Positions 52,673-61,748 of a stretch of DNA of 64,000 nt are shown one piece after another. The translations under genes were made by a program, and so were the position numbers. Source of the stretch: JAAEUB01 sp964550345 (GTDB lineage: Bacteria; Pseudomonadota; Alphaproteobacteria; Rhodobacterales; Rhodobacteraceae); assembly GCA_964550345.1 (NCBI GenBank), contig CAZJYZ010000004.1:35476-99475 (forward strand), written 5' to 3'. A model generated the notes under the pieces. It saw nothing but the letters and a program-made list of their open reading frames with translations, was not told the origin of the DNA and did no database searches. Each line of letters begins with the position of its first letter. Within the stretch, counting starts at the first letter, position 1.

Positions 52673-53776
52673 CTAGTTGCTCCCGCTAAGCCCTCTGCGA
52701 CCTGTATCGACTACAGGCGGCGGTGCGGTATATTCAGGTACGGCAAACGAGGCTGCCATTTCCTGCGCAATCGGTTCAAAATCCTGTGCCAGAGCAGTCG
52801 GGTAGGAGATTTCGAACTCGTGCAGATGCCCGGTAGTCCAATCAACCAGAACTTTGCGAAAGAAGCTGGTGCCATCTTTGCGTCCAGCAAGAATATACCA
52901 GTCATCGCCACTTTCGCTAATGTCGACATGTTCGTAGAGAGCCCAGTCGATATCGCGCCCTATCAGCTCGGGGATGGCAAGATTGCCGATGTTATTTTGG
53001 CCGAAAACAAAGAACCTGTGGCTGCCGTCAATGCCACCAAACGTGCGCCCGTCATTATTGGCAGGGGGCGCCATTGGCTCAAACAGATTTGACGGGTAAG
53101 CGATGCTCGTACCAAAACGGGTGTTTTCATAGCTGTCCCAAACCGGTTCTGGCAGGGTTGGTGTAACTTCTTCCGGGGGTAACGGGTCGGCGATAACAGG
53201 TGGGATATCTTCAGGTGTATCAAACCCGGTGCCAAAGCGCAGGCTGGCAAGCACCGTGTCATGCACGGCCTGTAATTCTTCGGGCGATACCTTGCTGCCT
53301 TCAACGGTGAATACAAAACGGGTGCTGTCGCTACGGGCGCGTTTGCTAATGTTTTGCAGGCTTAGAATTTCACCGATTTCCGAAAATGTCCGGATCATCG
53401 GCTCATTGTCAACGACCACCTGATTAACCTCGATAATGTCATCAAATCCGGCCAGCGGCTCATCCGGGAACCACCAGAAAGCCAGCAATGTATAACGTTC
53501 ATCCGGGCTGATGAACAACTTGTCGGTGGGGATGTCACTGATCGCCTGCCAACCTTCCGGCAGGGTAAATTCCACCCCTTGCACGTTTACCAGAACAGGG
53601 CTTTCAACTGTATCAAGCGGTGCCGGTATCGGCGTTTCACCGCTGTCAGGCGTTACCTCTCCCGAAGGCGTGTCACCATCGACAATGTCAACGGCTTCAG
53701 ACCCATCGTCTGACTGAGCCATTGTCTGCCCCGCAAGGACGGCAAGTATCGCAACGCTGGCTAAAAGCTGTTTCAT
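52673..53776 (-). CDS. Exported protein of unknown function
   Basis: The 367-residue protein has a Sec signal (ASVAILAVLAGQTMAQ) followed by a low-complexity acidic/Pro stretch (GDTPSGEVTPDSGETPIPAPLD). Two related-looking beta domains come next: one opening VQGVEFTLPEGWQAISD, the second FGTSIAYPSNLFEP. It ends with GRRGLSGSN. No enzymatic motif or known family is recognised. Predicted to be periplasmic or secreted. It is flanked by its own terminator and a short gap before the MscS gene, so likely a single-gene unit. Confidence 0.6.
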   Translation of the reverse strand: MKQLLASVAILAVLAGQTMAQSDDGSEAVDIVDGDTPSGEVTPDSGETPIPAPLDTVESPVLVNVQGVEFTLPEGWQAISDIPTDKLFISPDERYTLLAFWWFPDEPLAGFDDIIEVNQVVVDNEPMIRTFSEIGEILSLQNISKRARSDSTRFVFTVEGSKVSPEELQAVHDTVLASLRFGTGFDTPEDIPPVIADPLPPEEVTPTLPEPVWDSYENTRFGTSIAYPSNLFEPMAPPANNDGRTFGGIDGSHRFFVFGQNNIGNLAIPELIGRDIDWALYEHVDISESGDDWYILAGRKDGTSFFRKVLVDWTTGHLHEFEISYPTALAQDFEPIAQEMAASFAVPEYTAPPPVVDTGRRGLSGSN

Positions 53777-53863
53777 GGGGAGCCTCTTGGGAAGGTTTAG
53801 ATTTAAAATGGTAGCGCATCATATCGTCGCGTTAGTTACGCAGAAAGCGGATGCCTGCAAAAG

Positions 53864-55279
53864 CTATTCTGTCGGCAATAGGTCGCTTTGCGTTTCGTCC
53901 TTCAGCATCCGCACCTCGCGTTGTGGGAAGGGAATTGAGATGCCGCGCTCCTGAAACGCATCCCACAGCGCCAGAAAGACATTGCCGCGAATATTGGTCA
54001 GGCCGCCGGTTGGATCCAAAATCCAGAACCTCAGCACATAATCAACCGAGCTATCGCCAAAACCGATGATATGACAGACCGGGCGTTTCGGGTCCTCCAG
54101 CACCCGGTCCACCGAAAGCGCTGCATTGATCGCCACTTCCCTTACCTTGTGCGGATCGTCGCCGTAAGCGGTGCCGAAATGCACGTCCAGCCGGACAAAA
54201 TCACTACTATGCGACCAGTTAACCACCTGCCCGGTGATCAGGTCTTCGTTCGGGATCAGGAACTCCTTGCCGTCGCGGGTGACCACACTGACATAACGCG
54301 CGCCCAGGCTGTCGATCCAGCCAAAGGTCTCGCCCAGGCTGATCACATCGCCGGGTTTGATCGACTTATCAAGAAGAATAATGATGCCGGAAACAAGGTT
54401 CGACACCACCTTTTGCAGGCCGAAACCAAGGCCGACACCAATCGCCCCTGACAGGAACGCCAATCCGGTCAGGTCCAGCCCGATCACTTTCAGACCAATA
54501 AAGAACGCCGCGCCATAAAGGCCCACCTGCAGGAACTTGATCGCCAGAACCTGCATTGAGGGGCTTATGTCGGGGTTGCGCCGGACAGAGCCGGACATGG
54601 TGCGCGAAATGATACGGGCTATGACGAACAGGATACCCAGGGACAGCGCCGCCTGCAGTAATAGCCACAGTGACAGGCGCGAATCCCCTATGCTAACTGC
54701 CGCCGAATCCAGCAAAGTTTGCGCTTCGTCCAGAAAACCGATGATGGACAGCGTGACCCAGATCCAGCCCACATATCGTGCCATCTGGCGCAGGAAGCGG
54801 TTTGAGATCTGGCGTGATATGGCGGCAATTGCCAGCCAGGCAAAAGTCAGGTTGCCGATAATGCCCAGCAGATATGACCGGCTGGGCCATGTCACTTCGC
54901 GCATCACCCAAACGGTAGCCCAGATCAGGACCACGAAAAAAATCAGCCCCAGCCTCTTATGCACGGCCAGCAAAATGCGATAGCGCCACTTTGGCCAACC
55001 CTCGCGGCTACGCATCCATTGATGCAGCTTTGGTGCAACCAAACGCGCCAACACCCACGCAACCGCGAATATTCCCAGGGCAATGGCAATCTGATAGGCA
55101 TTCCATGGCCGCATCAGACCGGTGGCAAAGTTCATCGCCTGATCTACCAGTGAAATCGCAACTTCCTGCGCTTCCGCCGCGCCGGATGTGGCCTCCTCGG
55201 CTACTTGCGCAGCCTCTTCGGCCACAGCCTCCAGCCCGGTTGCCGCATCTTCCACTACGTCTGTCAATTCACCAGCCAT
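53864..55279 (-). CDS. MscS-type mechanosensitive channel
   Basis: From MAGELTDVVED, 471 residues; an acidic Ala/Glu-rich N-tail precedes five to six membrane helices. The pore helix GAIGVGLGFGLQKVVSNLVSG and the MscS domain (LDKSIKPGDVISLGETFGWIDSLGARYVSV) are typical. It opens under membrane tension to release solutes on hypo-osmotic shock. The upstream frame to 55393 has no RBS. Confidence 0.92.
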   Translation of the reverse strand: MAGELTDVVEDAATGLEAVAEEAAQVAEEATSGAAEAQEVAISLVDQAMNFATGLMRPWNAYQIAIALGIFAVAWVLARLVAPKLHQWMRSREGWPKWRYRILLAVHKRLGLIFFVVLIWATVWVMREVTWPSRSYLLGIIGNLTFAWLAIAAISRQISNRFLRQMARYVGWIWVTLSIIGFLDEAQTLLDSAAVSIGDSRLSLWLLLQAALSLGILFVIARIISRTMSGSVRRNPDISPSMQVLAIKFLQVGLYGAAFFIGLKVIGLDLTGLAFLSGAIGVGLGFGLQKVVSNLVSGIIILLDKSIKPGDVISLGETFGWIDSLGARYVSVVTRDGKEFLIPNEDLITGQVVNWSHSSDFVRLDVHFGTAYGDDPHKVREVAINAALSVDRVLEDPKRPVCHIIGFGDSSVDYVLRFWILDPTGGLTNIRGNVFLALWDAFQERGISIPFPQREVRMLKDETQSDLLPTE

Positions 55280-55499
55280 GTGCGGACATTCGCACCTTTG
55301 TGCCCAACCCGCAAGAAAACCCGCCCTTGATGCGTCGCCTTTGTGGGTGTATCCCGGCCGCATGGAACGAACATGGCACATAGTTGATCGCACCCGCCTG
55401 TCCGAGCGGTTTTATGGCGAAACCACTTCGGCCCTTGCACGGGGTTAAGGCACGCGCCCGTTTTCCATCAAAGCCACCTTTACATACGGGAGAGGACCA

Positions 55500-56903
55500 A
55501 TGTCCCCCAAAACACTCTATGACAAAATCTGGGACGCCCACGTGGTCTCAGAAGACGATGACGGCACCTCGCTGATCTTTATCGACCGCCATCTGGTGCA
55601 CGAAGTTACCAGCCCGCAGGCCTTCGAAGGGCTCGCCATGGCCGGGCGCGGCGTGCATGCGCCGGACAAAACCATTGCCGTGCCAGACCATAACGTGCCC
55701 ACAACCGGGGACCGCACCGCGACCATCGAAAATGAACAAAGCCGCATTCAGGTCGAGGCGCTGGAAAAAAACGCCCGCGCCACTGGCATCCATTATTACC
55801 CTGTTGATGACATTCGGCAGGGGATCGTGCATGTGGTTGGACCGGAACAGGGCTGGACCCTGCCGGGCATGACCGTGGTTTGTGGCGACAGCCATACCGC
55901 CACCCACGGTGCCTTTGGTGCCATCGCCCACGGTATCGGCACGTCCGAGGTGGAACATGTGCTGGCCACCCAGACCCTGATCCAGCAGAAATCAAAGAAT
56001 ATGAAGGTCGAAATCACCGGTCAGTTGCAGCCTGGTGTTACTGCCAAGGACATCACCATGGCCGTGATCGGCGCCACCGGCACTGCTGGCGGTACCGGCC
56101 ATGTCATCGAATATTGCGGCGAGGCGATCCGCAGTCTGTCCATGGAAGGGCGCATGACCGTCTGCAACATGGCAATCGAAGGCGGCGCGCGCGCTGGACT
56201 GATCGCACCGGACGAGGTGACGTTTGACTATGTCAAAGGCCGCCCGCACGCCCCCAAGGGCGCGCAATGGGAGGCTGCTTTGGCGTGGTGGAAAACCCTT
56301 TTCACCGACGAAGGCGCACATTTTGACAAGGTGCTGACGCTCAAGGGCGAAGACATCGCGCCGATGGTGACATGGGGCACTTCGCCCGAAGACGTGCTGC
56401 CGATCACCGCCACCGTGCCAGCTGCCGAAGATTTCGAGGGCGGCAAGGTCGAAGCCGCCGCGCGTGCACTGGATTACATGGGCCTGACCCCCGGAACGCC
56501 GTTGTCCGAGGTGGCCGTGAATACCGTCTTTATCGGTTCCTGCACCAATGGCCGGATTGAGGATTTCCGCGAGGCTGCAGAAATTCTCAAAGGCCGCAAA
56601 GTTGCGGATGGGGTGCGCGCCCTGATCGTGCCCGGTTCCGGGCTGGTGCGCGCGCAGGCCGAAGAAGAGGGGCTGGCGGATATCTTTCGCGAGGCAGGCG
56701 CCGAATGGCGGCTGGCAGGTTGCTCCATGTGTCTTGCCATGAACCCCGATCAGCTGGAGCCGGGGGACCGTTGCGCGTCTACCTCGAACCGGAATTTTGA
56801 GGGCAGGCAGGGTCGCGAAGGGCGCACCCATCTGGTCAGCCCGGGTATGGCCGCTGCCGCTGCGGTGACTGGTCACCTGACCGATGTGCGTAGTCTCAGC
56901 TGA
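55500..56903 (+). CDS. leuC: 3-Isopropylmalate dehydratase large subunit
   Basis: The 467-residue protein has the LeuC ends (KTLYDKIWDAHVV), GDSHTATHGAFGA and the three [4Fe-4S] Cys: GSCTNGR near 346 and CSMC near 405-408. RBS GGGAGAGG lies before the ATG. With LeuD it isomerises 2-isopropylmalate to 3-isopropylmalate in leucine synthesis. leuD follows after 159 bases. Confidence 0.97.
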   Translation: MSPKTLYDKIWDAHVVSEDDDGTSLIFIDRHLVHEVTSPQAFEGLAMAGRGVHAPDKTIAVPDHNVPTTGDRTATIENEQSRIQVEALEKNARATGIHYYPVDDIRQGIVHVVGPEQGWTLPGMTVVCGDSHTATHGAFGAIAHGIGTSEVEHVLATQTLIQQKSKNMKVEITGQLQPGVTAKDITMAVIGATGTAGGTGHVIEYCGEAIRSLSMEGRMTVCNMAIEGGARAGLIAPDEVTFDYVKGRPHAPKGAQWEAALAWWKTLFTDEGAHFDKVLTLKGEDIAPMVTWGTSPEDVLPITATVPAAEDFEGGKVEAAARALDYMGLTPGTPLSEVAVNTVFIGSCTNGRIEDFREAAEILKGRKVADGVRALIVPGSGLVRAQAEEEGLADIFREAGAEWRLAGCSMCLAMNPDQLEPGDRCASTSNRNFEGRQGREGRTHLVSPGMAAAAAVTGHLTDVRSLS

Positions 56904-57062
56904 GACCAGTTCGACGATTTCGAAGCTCTAGGAAAGTTACAAATGTCGCCAGAAGGACCAGCCAGAGTTTAAATATTGCCCTTCAGGGGTGCTGAAAATG
57001 TTAAACTTTTACCAAAGGGTACGATCGGGCTAATTCAGGGCGGCACAGGAAGGACACTAAAT

Positions 57063-57668
57063 ATGGACAAGTTTAAAAAAATCACCGGGGTTGCTGCACC
57101 CATGCCGCTGATCAATATCGACACTGATATGATCATCCCGAAACTCTTCCTCAAGACCATCAAACGTTCAGGCCTTGGCGTGAACCTGTTTGATGAGATG
57201 CGTTATAATCAGGACGGGTCGGAAAAGCCGGATTTCGTTCTGAACCAACCGGCTTATCGCAACGCCGAGATCATCATTGCCGGTGACAATTTCGGCTGTG
57301 GCTCCAGCCGTGAGCACGCCCCTTGGGCGCTCGCGGATTTTGGCATTAAATGCGTGGTAAGTACCTCATTTGCTGACATTTTCTTTAACAACAGCTTCAA
57401 GAATGGTCTGTTGCCGATCGTGCTGCCGAAGGAACAGGTCGATATCCTTATGAAAGATGCCGAAAAGGGTGCCAATGCCCGGATGAGCGTCGATCTTGAG
57501 GCCCAGGAAATCACCACGTCCGACGGCGCAGTTATCCCGTTTCAAGTTGACGCATTCAAAAAGCATTGCCTGCTCGAGGGGCTCGATGACATCGGCCTGA
57601 CGCTGGAAAAGAAAAAGAGCATTGCTGCCTTTGAAGAGGCCGGCGCGCAAGCCCGCCCTTGGGTCTGA
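57063..57668 (+). CDS. leuD: 3-Isopropylmalate dehydratase small subunit
   Basis: From MDKFKKITGVAAPMPLINIDTDMIIPK (RBS AGGAAGGA) 201 residues, a usual length; the upstream frame to 56976 overlaps only noncoding sequence and has no RBS. GDNFGCGSSREHAPWAL and the C-terminal SLEAQEI-type strand are family signatures. It completes the LeuCD dehydratase, encoded just upstream. Confidence 0.96.
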   Translation: MDKFKKITGVAAPMPLINIDTDMIIPKLFLKTIKRSGLGVNLFDEMRYNQDGSEKPDFVLNQPAYRNAEIIIAGDNFGCGSSREHAPWALADFGIKCVVSTSFADIFFNNSFKNGLLPIVLPKEQVDILMKDAEKGANARMSVDLEAQEITTSDGAVIPFQVDAFKKHCLLEGLDDIGLTLEKKKSIAAFEEAGAQARPWV

Positions 57669-57708
57669 TTCTAAACCTCGCGTTTGTGCCCGTCATACCT
57701 ACTACATT

Positions 57709-57734
57709 ATGGGTCGCCAACTCCGGCGACCCAT
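57709..57734. repeat. Perfect hairpin after leuD
   Basis: ATGGGTCGCC / GGCGACCCAT with loop AACTCC, 40 bases after the leuD stop. No T-run follows, so it is either a rho-dependent end, an mRNA stabiliser or a repeat element. Confidence 0.4.
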
Positions 57735-57813
57735 GTCAATTGTGGCAATGATGCTTTGATGCACCAGTTTACCCCAGATTAACCTAAAAACATTCATCAA
57801 CCTAAACAGGGGG

Positions 57814-58779
57814 TTGCGGGATGTAGTGAATGTTGTCAGAAATGGGGCAACAATGAGGCAAACCGCCGGTACAGGTGGGTCAACAAGAGACAAGAGACGG
57901 CAAAGAATCGTTTCTGTCCAAGTTGGGGAAAAGGCAGTGGTAGCACGTTTCACAGGCGCGATTGCGCGCGCATTTCTGATGGTTATTCTCATCGCAACAC
58001 CGGCGATGATGGTTCCCGGGACGGGGCCGGATACCACGCAAATCGTTGCTTTACTTGCGATAATTGCGGGTGTGATTACCTTCTCAGAATATATCACCAC
58101 CTATCCTGGGCTGGTTGAGTTTCGCGACGCCCCGCCTTTTAACCGCATTCGTTTTGTCAGCTTGTTTGCGACGGTTTTCCTTCTTTCGGTGATTGCGCGG
58201 GACCAAAACAATGCTTCGGATCTGGCCCAGTTGACCCATGCAATCGGCGCCCGGATTGGCGAGGTGATTGATTTTCCCTATTCCCCCGTTAACCTCGTGG
58301 TTCTGATGCTGCCTGAAAATGCTCCGGAATGGCAGGTCGAACGTATCCGCACCGCTGCCGGCCTTGCTTATCTGATCTCACTACTATCTCTCGCCGCGCT
58401 GCTCATCTCTTTAAAAGCAATGAATTGGCCCAACCAACATGGTGCATTCAACGTTTGGGTGAACCTGCCGATATTTGATCCAACCGCCAGCGGGGACATT
58501 GTCTACCGGCTGGAGCGTGACGCGAATGTTAACATTGCGTTAGGGTTTTTGCTGCCATTCTTGACGCCAGCAATCATAACTGCCGCAGGGTCGCTTTTCG
58601 GAGTAGTTTCTGTGGCAAACATCCATACAATGATTTGGACAATAGCAGCATGGGCATTTCTGCCAGCAAGCCTTTTCATGCGTGGGATCGCCATGGGGCG
58701 GGTAGCCGGAATTATCCGGGCAGAACGCGCCAGAAGCGATGCGCGACGGTCAAAAGAAAGCGTTGTTCAAGCCGCCTGA
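57814..58779 (+). CDS. Polytopic membrane protein of unknown function
   Basis: A 321-residue frame with about six membrane helices after a basic N-tail. The start is uncertain: GTG at 57943 (VARFTGAIARAFLMV) or ATG at 57853 could replace the first codon. There is no recognised family; a short extracytoplasmic loop with RDQNNASDLAQLTHAIG lies mid-protein. The 3' end reads within about 30 bases of a broken endonuclease/phosphatase gene, perhaps co-transcribed. Confidence 0.6.
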   Translation: MRDVVNVVRNGATMRQTAGTGGSTRDKRRQRIVSVQVGEKAVVARFTGAIARAFLMVILIATPAMMVPGTGPDTTQIVALLAIIAGVITFSEYITTYPGLVEFRDAPPFNRIRFVSLFATVFLLSVIARDQNNASDLAQLTHAIGARIGEVIDFPYSPVNLVVLMLPENAPEWQVERIRTAAGLAYLISLLSLAALLISLKAMNWPNQHGAFNVWVNLPIFDPTASGDIVYRLERDANVNIALGFLLPFLTPAIITAAGSLFGVVSVANIHTMIWTIAAWAFLPASLFMRGIAMGRVAGIIRAERARSDARRSKESVVQAA

Positions 58780-59837
58780 TTACGGCTTTTGCCCTTCTTT
58801 TACTGAACCTTGCTCCGGTTCAGGCCGAACGTTTGCGGATCGCCACATATAATTCTGACCTGTCGCGAAAGGGTCCGGGCCTGCTGCTGCGTGATATTCT
58901 GCGCGGTGAGGATGCGCAGATCCATGCGGTGATGAGGGTGATTTCCTCGATCAGTCCCGATGTTTTGCTGCTGCAGGATTTTGATTAAGACCTGGACCTT
59001 CACGCACTGACCGCCTTTCGCGATGCCTTGGCAAAAAATGGCGGTCCTCACTACCCGTTTGTGTTTGCTCTCAGGCCCAATACCGGCATGGCAACCGGGT
59101 TGGACATGGATGGAAATGGCAAGCTGGGCGAGGCGCGAGATGCCCAAGGTTATGGGCGTTTTAATGGGCAAGGCGGGTTGGCGCTGCTGTCAAATTTGCC
59201 GATTGAAACCGAGGCTGTTCGCGATTTTAGTGCTTTCTTGTGGCGAAATTTGCCCGGGGCGATCCTGCCAGAGGTGAATAATGCTCCGTTTCCTTCAGAA
59301 CAGGCGCAGGCGGTGCAGCGCCTGTCTTCGGTTGGCCATTGGGACGTGCCGGTGCGGTTGAACGGTGGGGGCCTGCTGCACCTGTTGGCTTTTCATGCAA
59401 CCACACCGGTTTATGACGGTGATGAAGACCGCAACGGGCGCCGCAACCATGACGAAGTTTTGTTTTGGGCAAGGTTGCTGGACGGCGCTCTGCCCTTCCT
59501 GCCCCCACCGGGGCCGGTGGTCGTGCTGGGGGATGCCAATCTTGACCCTGCCGCAGGCTCCGGTCGGCGCGACGCGATCACCACGTTATTGGAGCATCCC
59601 GCGTTGCAAGACCCAGCCCCTGCCAGTGAGGGTGCGGTAACCGTAGGCGACGCGACCGACACTGTAGACTGGAACGAACCGCGTCCTGGCAACCTGCGGG
59701 TGGACTACGTTTTGCCCTCGGCCGATTTACGCGTAACCGGTTCCGGCGTGTACTGGCCCGGCGAGGGGCAGCCGGGCGCGCAGGACGCTGCAAACGCCTC
59801 GCGCCACCGGCTGGTTTGGGTTGATCTGGACCTATAG
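58749..59837 (+). pseudogene. Endonuclease/exonuclease/phosphatase family, broken by an in-frame stop
   Basis: The frame encodes a signal-like segment (LITAFALLLLNLAPVQAE), RIATYNSDLS, and SPDVLLLQDFD. A TAA at 58986-58988 follows, but the same frame continues uninterrupted with DLDLHALTAFRDALA, GNGKLGEARDAQGYGRFNGQGG, AFHATTPVYDGDEDRNGRRNHDE and the EEP end PGNLRVDYVLPSADLRV...SRHRLVWVDLDL. A Tyr codon (TAT/TAC) is likely lost to TAA. No upstream ATG/GTG in this frame lies near the signal, so the start also is unclear. A one-base nonsense mutation is the simplest reading, but a sequencing error would look the same. Confidence 0.78.
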
Positions 59838-60683
59838 TGCCGTCTTCAACGCCTCACGCAGGGGTGTAGGTTTGAAGTCCGGCAACAACTCTTTCAGCCG
59901 GGCATCATCCAGAAAATGTGGTTTGCTCCACAGATACCGCATTTCCACCAGGTGGCGCCCCATTTTCCAAAATGGGGCCAGCAAGATCAGTGGCAGGTAT
60001 GAAAATACTTTGCGCCGCAAATTGCGCCCGGTCACGTCCTCAAGGGCTGTTTCCAGTTCTTCGGCTGTCAGGGTGTAACCGGAAAAAGGTACATCCTCAA
60101 ACTGGTTGAGATGGGTGCGTTGTTCCGCAAGGTCGACGGCGGCGCGTGTAACATCAGGCAGATAGGCCCATGCATGGGGCGCATCTGCGCGGGCCATATA
60201 GGTAAAAATCCCTTTGGACAGCTTTGCCGTCAGCACCCGGTCGAACCAGTTACCGCTTGGTAATGTGTCAATGAAATCACCGGCCCGTAAAACAATGACC
60301 TGAACACCCGAGGCCCGATAGGCGGCCTCCATTTCAATCCGCACACGCCCCAGCGGGTTCTTCGCCGCATGGGTTGTGTTGCTTGTCAGGCGCGCGGGGG
60401 CATCGGCACCGAAGACATAGACGTTGCCCGGAATAATTACTGTGGCGCCGCTGGCTTTGGCGGCGGCAATGACCTGCGCCGTCTGTTTTGGCACTTCGGT
60501 TCGCCACTTTTCGTAGGAAGGGTTCATGGCATTGACGATCACGTCAATGCCTATGGCGGCTTTTGTCAGGTCGTCGGTTTCACGGTTGAACTGGCGGACA
60601 TTCCAGCCAGCGTCCAGAAATGATTTGGTGGCGTTGCGGCCAAATCTGCCGGAGCCGCCGAGGATGAGGACATTCTTTGACAT
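59832..60683 (-). CDS. NAD(P)-dependent epimerase/dehydratase-like
   Basis: About 283 residues from MSKNVLILGGSGRFGRNATK, giving the Rossmann GGSGRFG loop. It belongs to the extended SDR (epimerase-like) superfamily; NVYVFGADAP and the later GIFTYMARADAPHAW are seen, but the YxxxK catalytic pair is not obvious. Convergent with the EEP gene (six-base overlap) and divergent from a LysR-type regulator with two matching dyads between, which suggests LysR control. Confidence 0.8.
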   Translation of the reverse strand: MSKNVLILGGSGRFGRNATKSFLDAGWNVRQFNRETDDLTKAAIGIDVIVNAMNPSYEKWRTEVPKQTAQVIAAAKASGATVIIPGNVYVFGADAPARLTSNTTHAAKNPLGRVRIEMEAAYRASGVQVIVLRAGDFIDTLPSGNWFDRVLTAKLSKGIFTYMARADAPHAWAYLPDVTRAAVDLAEQRTHLNQFEDVPFSGYTLTAEELETALEDVTGRNLRRKVFSYLPLILLAPFWKMGRHLVEMRYLWSKPHFLDDARLKELLPDFKPTPLREALKTAL

Positions 60684-60715
60684 GGTGTTTCTCCTTTTCT
60701 GCAACAAAAGTATCT

Positions 60716-60736
60716 ATTCACTTACGTCAAATGAAT
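60716..60736. promoter_or_regulatory. LysR-type dyad ATTCA-N11-TGAAT
   Basis: ATTCA (60716-60720) and TGAAT (60732-60736) around 11 bases fit the T-N11-A LysR box in the 87-base gap between the epimerase and LysR genes. A second ATTCA/TGAAT pair lies 22 bases on. Confidence 0.4.
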
Positions 60737-60758
60737 TGAGAAAAAATGAGGCTATGCT

Positions 60759-60772
60759 ATTCAATAATGAAT
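60759..60772. promoter_or_regulatory. Second ATTCA/TGAAT dyad overlapping the LysR start
   Basis: ATTCAATAATGAAT (4-base spacer) spans the LysR ATG, so binding here could block its own expression. The half-sites equal those of the upstream dyad. Confidence 0.4.
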
Positions 60773-61679
60773 GGATAACCCGCTTTCATCCCTCGATTGG
60801 TCGCTGGTGCAGGCATTTCTGGCGGTAGCTGAAACCGGCTCACTATCGGCCGCGGCGCGCAAGCTCGGGACCAGTCAGCCAACTTTGGGCCGCCAGATTG
60901 CGCGGATGGAAGAAGCCCTTGGTTTGACCTTGTTCAACCGTCGGCCCCGTGGTCTGGAATTAAGTAAGCACGGTAAAATGATCGTGCCCGCAGCAAAAGC
61001 AATGCAGGAGGCAGCCGGGCGTATGGCTCTGGTTGCGGCCGGTCAGGACGAGGCGTTAGAGGGTGACGTGCGGATTACGGCCTCGGATGTGGTATCGCAT
61101 TTCATCCTGCCGCCAATTCTGGCAAAATTGCGGGAGGACGAACCCGGTATCCGTATTGACCTTGTGCCTTCGGATACCACCGAAAACCTGCTGTTTCGCG
61201 AGGCGGATATTGCCATTCGTATGTACCGGCCGCAGCAGCTTGATGTTATCACCCGCCACGTCACAGACCTGCCTATCGGTATTTTTGCTGCGCGTTCTTA
61301 TCTTGAGCGCGCAGGTCGTCCCGAAACCCTTGAGCAGATGCTGACCCACGATTTTGTCGGCTATGACCGCGATGATCGTATTATTCGTGGCATGGCGGAA
61401 TTAGGCTGGAAAATCAGCCGCGATTTCTTTGGTATCCGCACAGACGATCAGGCCGCCTATTGGCATTTGGTGCGCGCGGGCTGTGGTTTGGGTGTTGGCC
61501 AGGTTGCGGCGGTGCGGGAGGATAAAGATTTGGTCCGGCTATTTCCCGACCTGCACATCCCGCCCCTGCCGGTCTGGCTGACGGCGCATGAAGCTATGCG
61601 CCGCACACCGCGGGTGCGCCGGGTCTGGGAAGCGTTGGCATTGGGACTTTCAAAGGCCTTTCCTGACCCGCATTCTTGA
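60771..61679 (+). CDS. LysR-type transcriptional regulator
   Basis: The 302-residue protein has the N-terminal winged helix (SLDWSLVQAFLAVAETGSL, LGTSQPTLGRQIARMEEALGL, about 6-52) and a substrate-binding periplasmic-type domain (about 90-290). It is of the LysR class, often autoregulated and activating the divergent gene, here the epimerase. The inducer is unknown. Confidence 0.94.
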   Translation: MDNPLSSLDWSLVQAFLAVAETGSLSAAARKLGTSQPTLGRQIARMEEALGLTLFNRRPRGLELSKHGKMIVPAAKAMQEAAGRMALVAAGQDEALEGDVRITASDVVSHFILPPILAKLREDEPGIRIDLVPSDTTENLLFREADIAIRMYRPQQLDVITRHVTDLPIGIFAARSYLERAGRPETLEQMLTHDFVGYDRDDRIIRGMAELGWKISRDFFGIRTDDQAAYWHLVRAGCGLGVGQVAAVREDKDLVRLFPDLHIPPLPVWLTAHEAMRRTPRVRRVWEALALGLSKAFPDPHS

Positions 61680-61748
61680 CCCCCGTGCCTAGGCAGGCTA
61701 GGCCCAAGCGGACGAAAACAGCCCCAAACGATGCGCAAGGAAGACACC

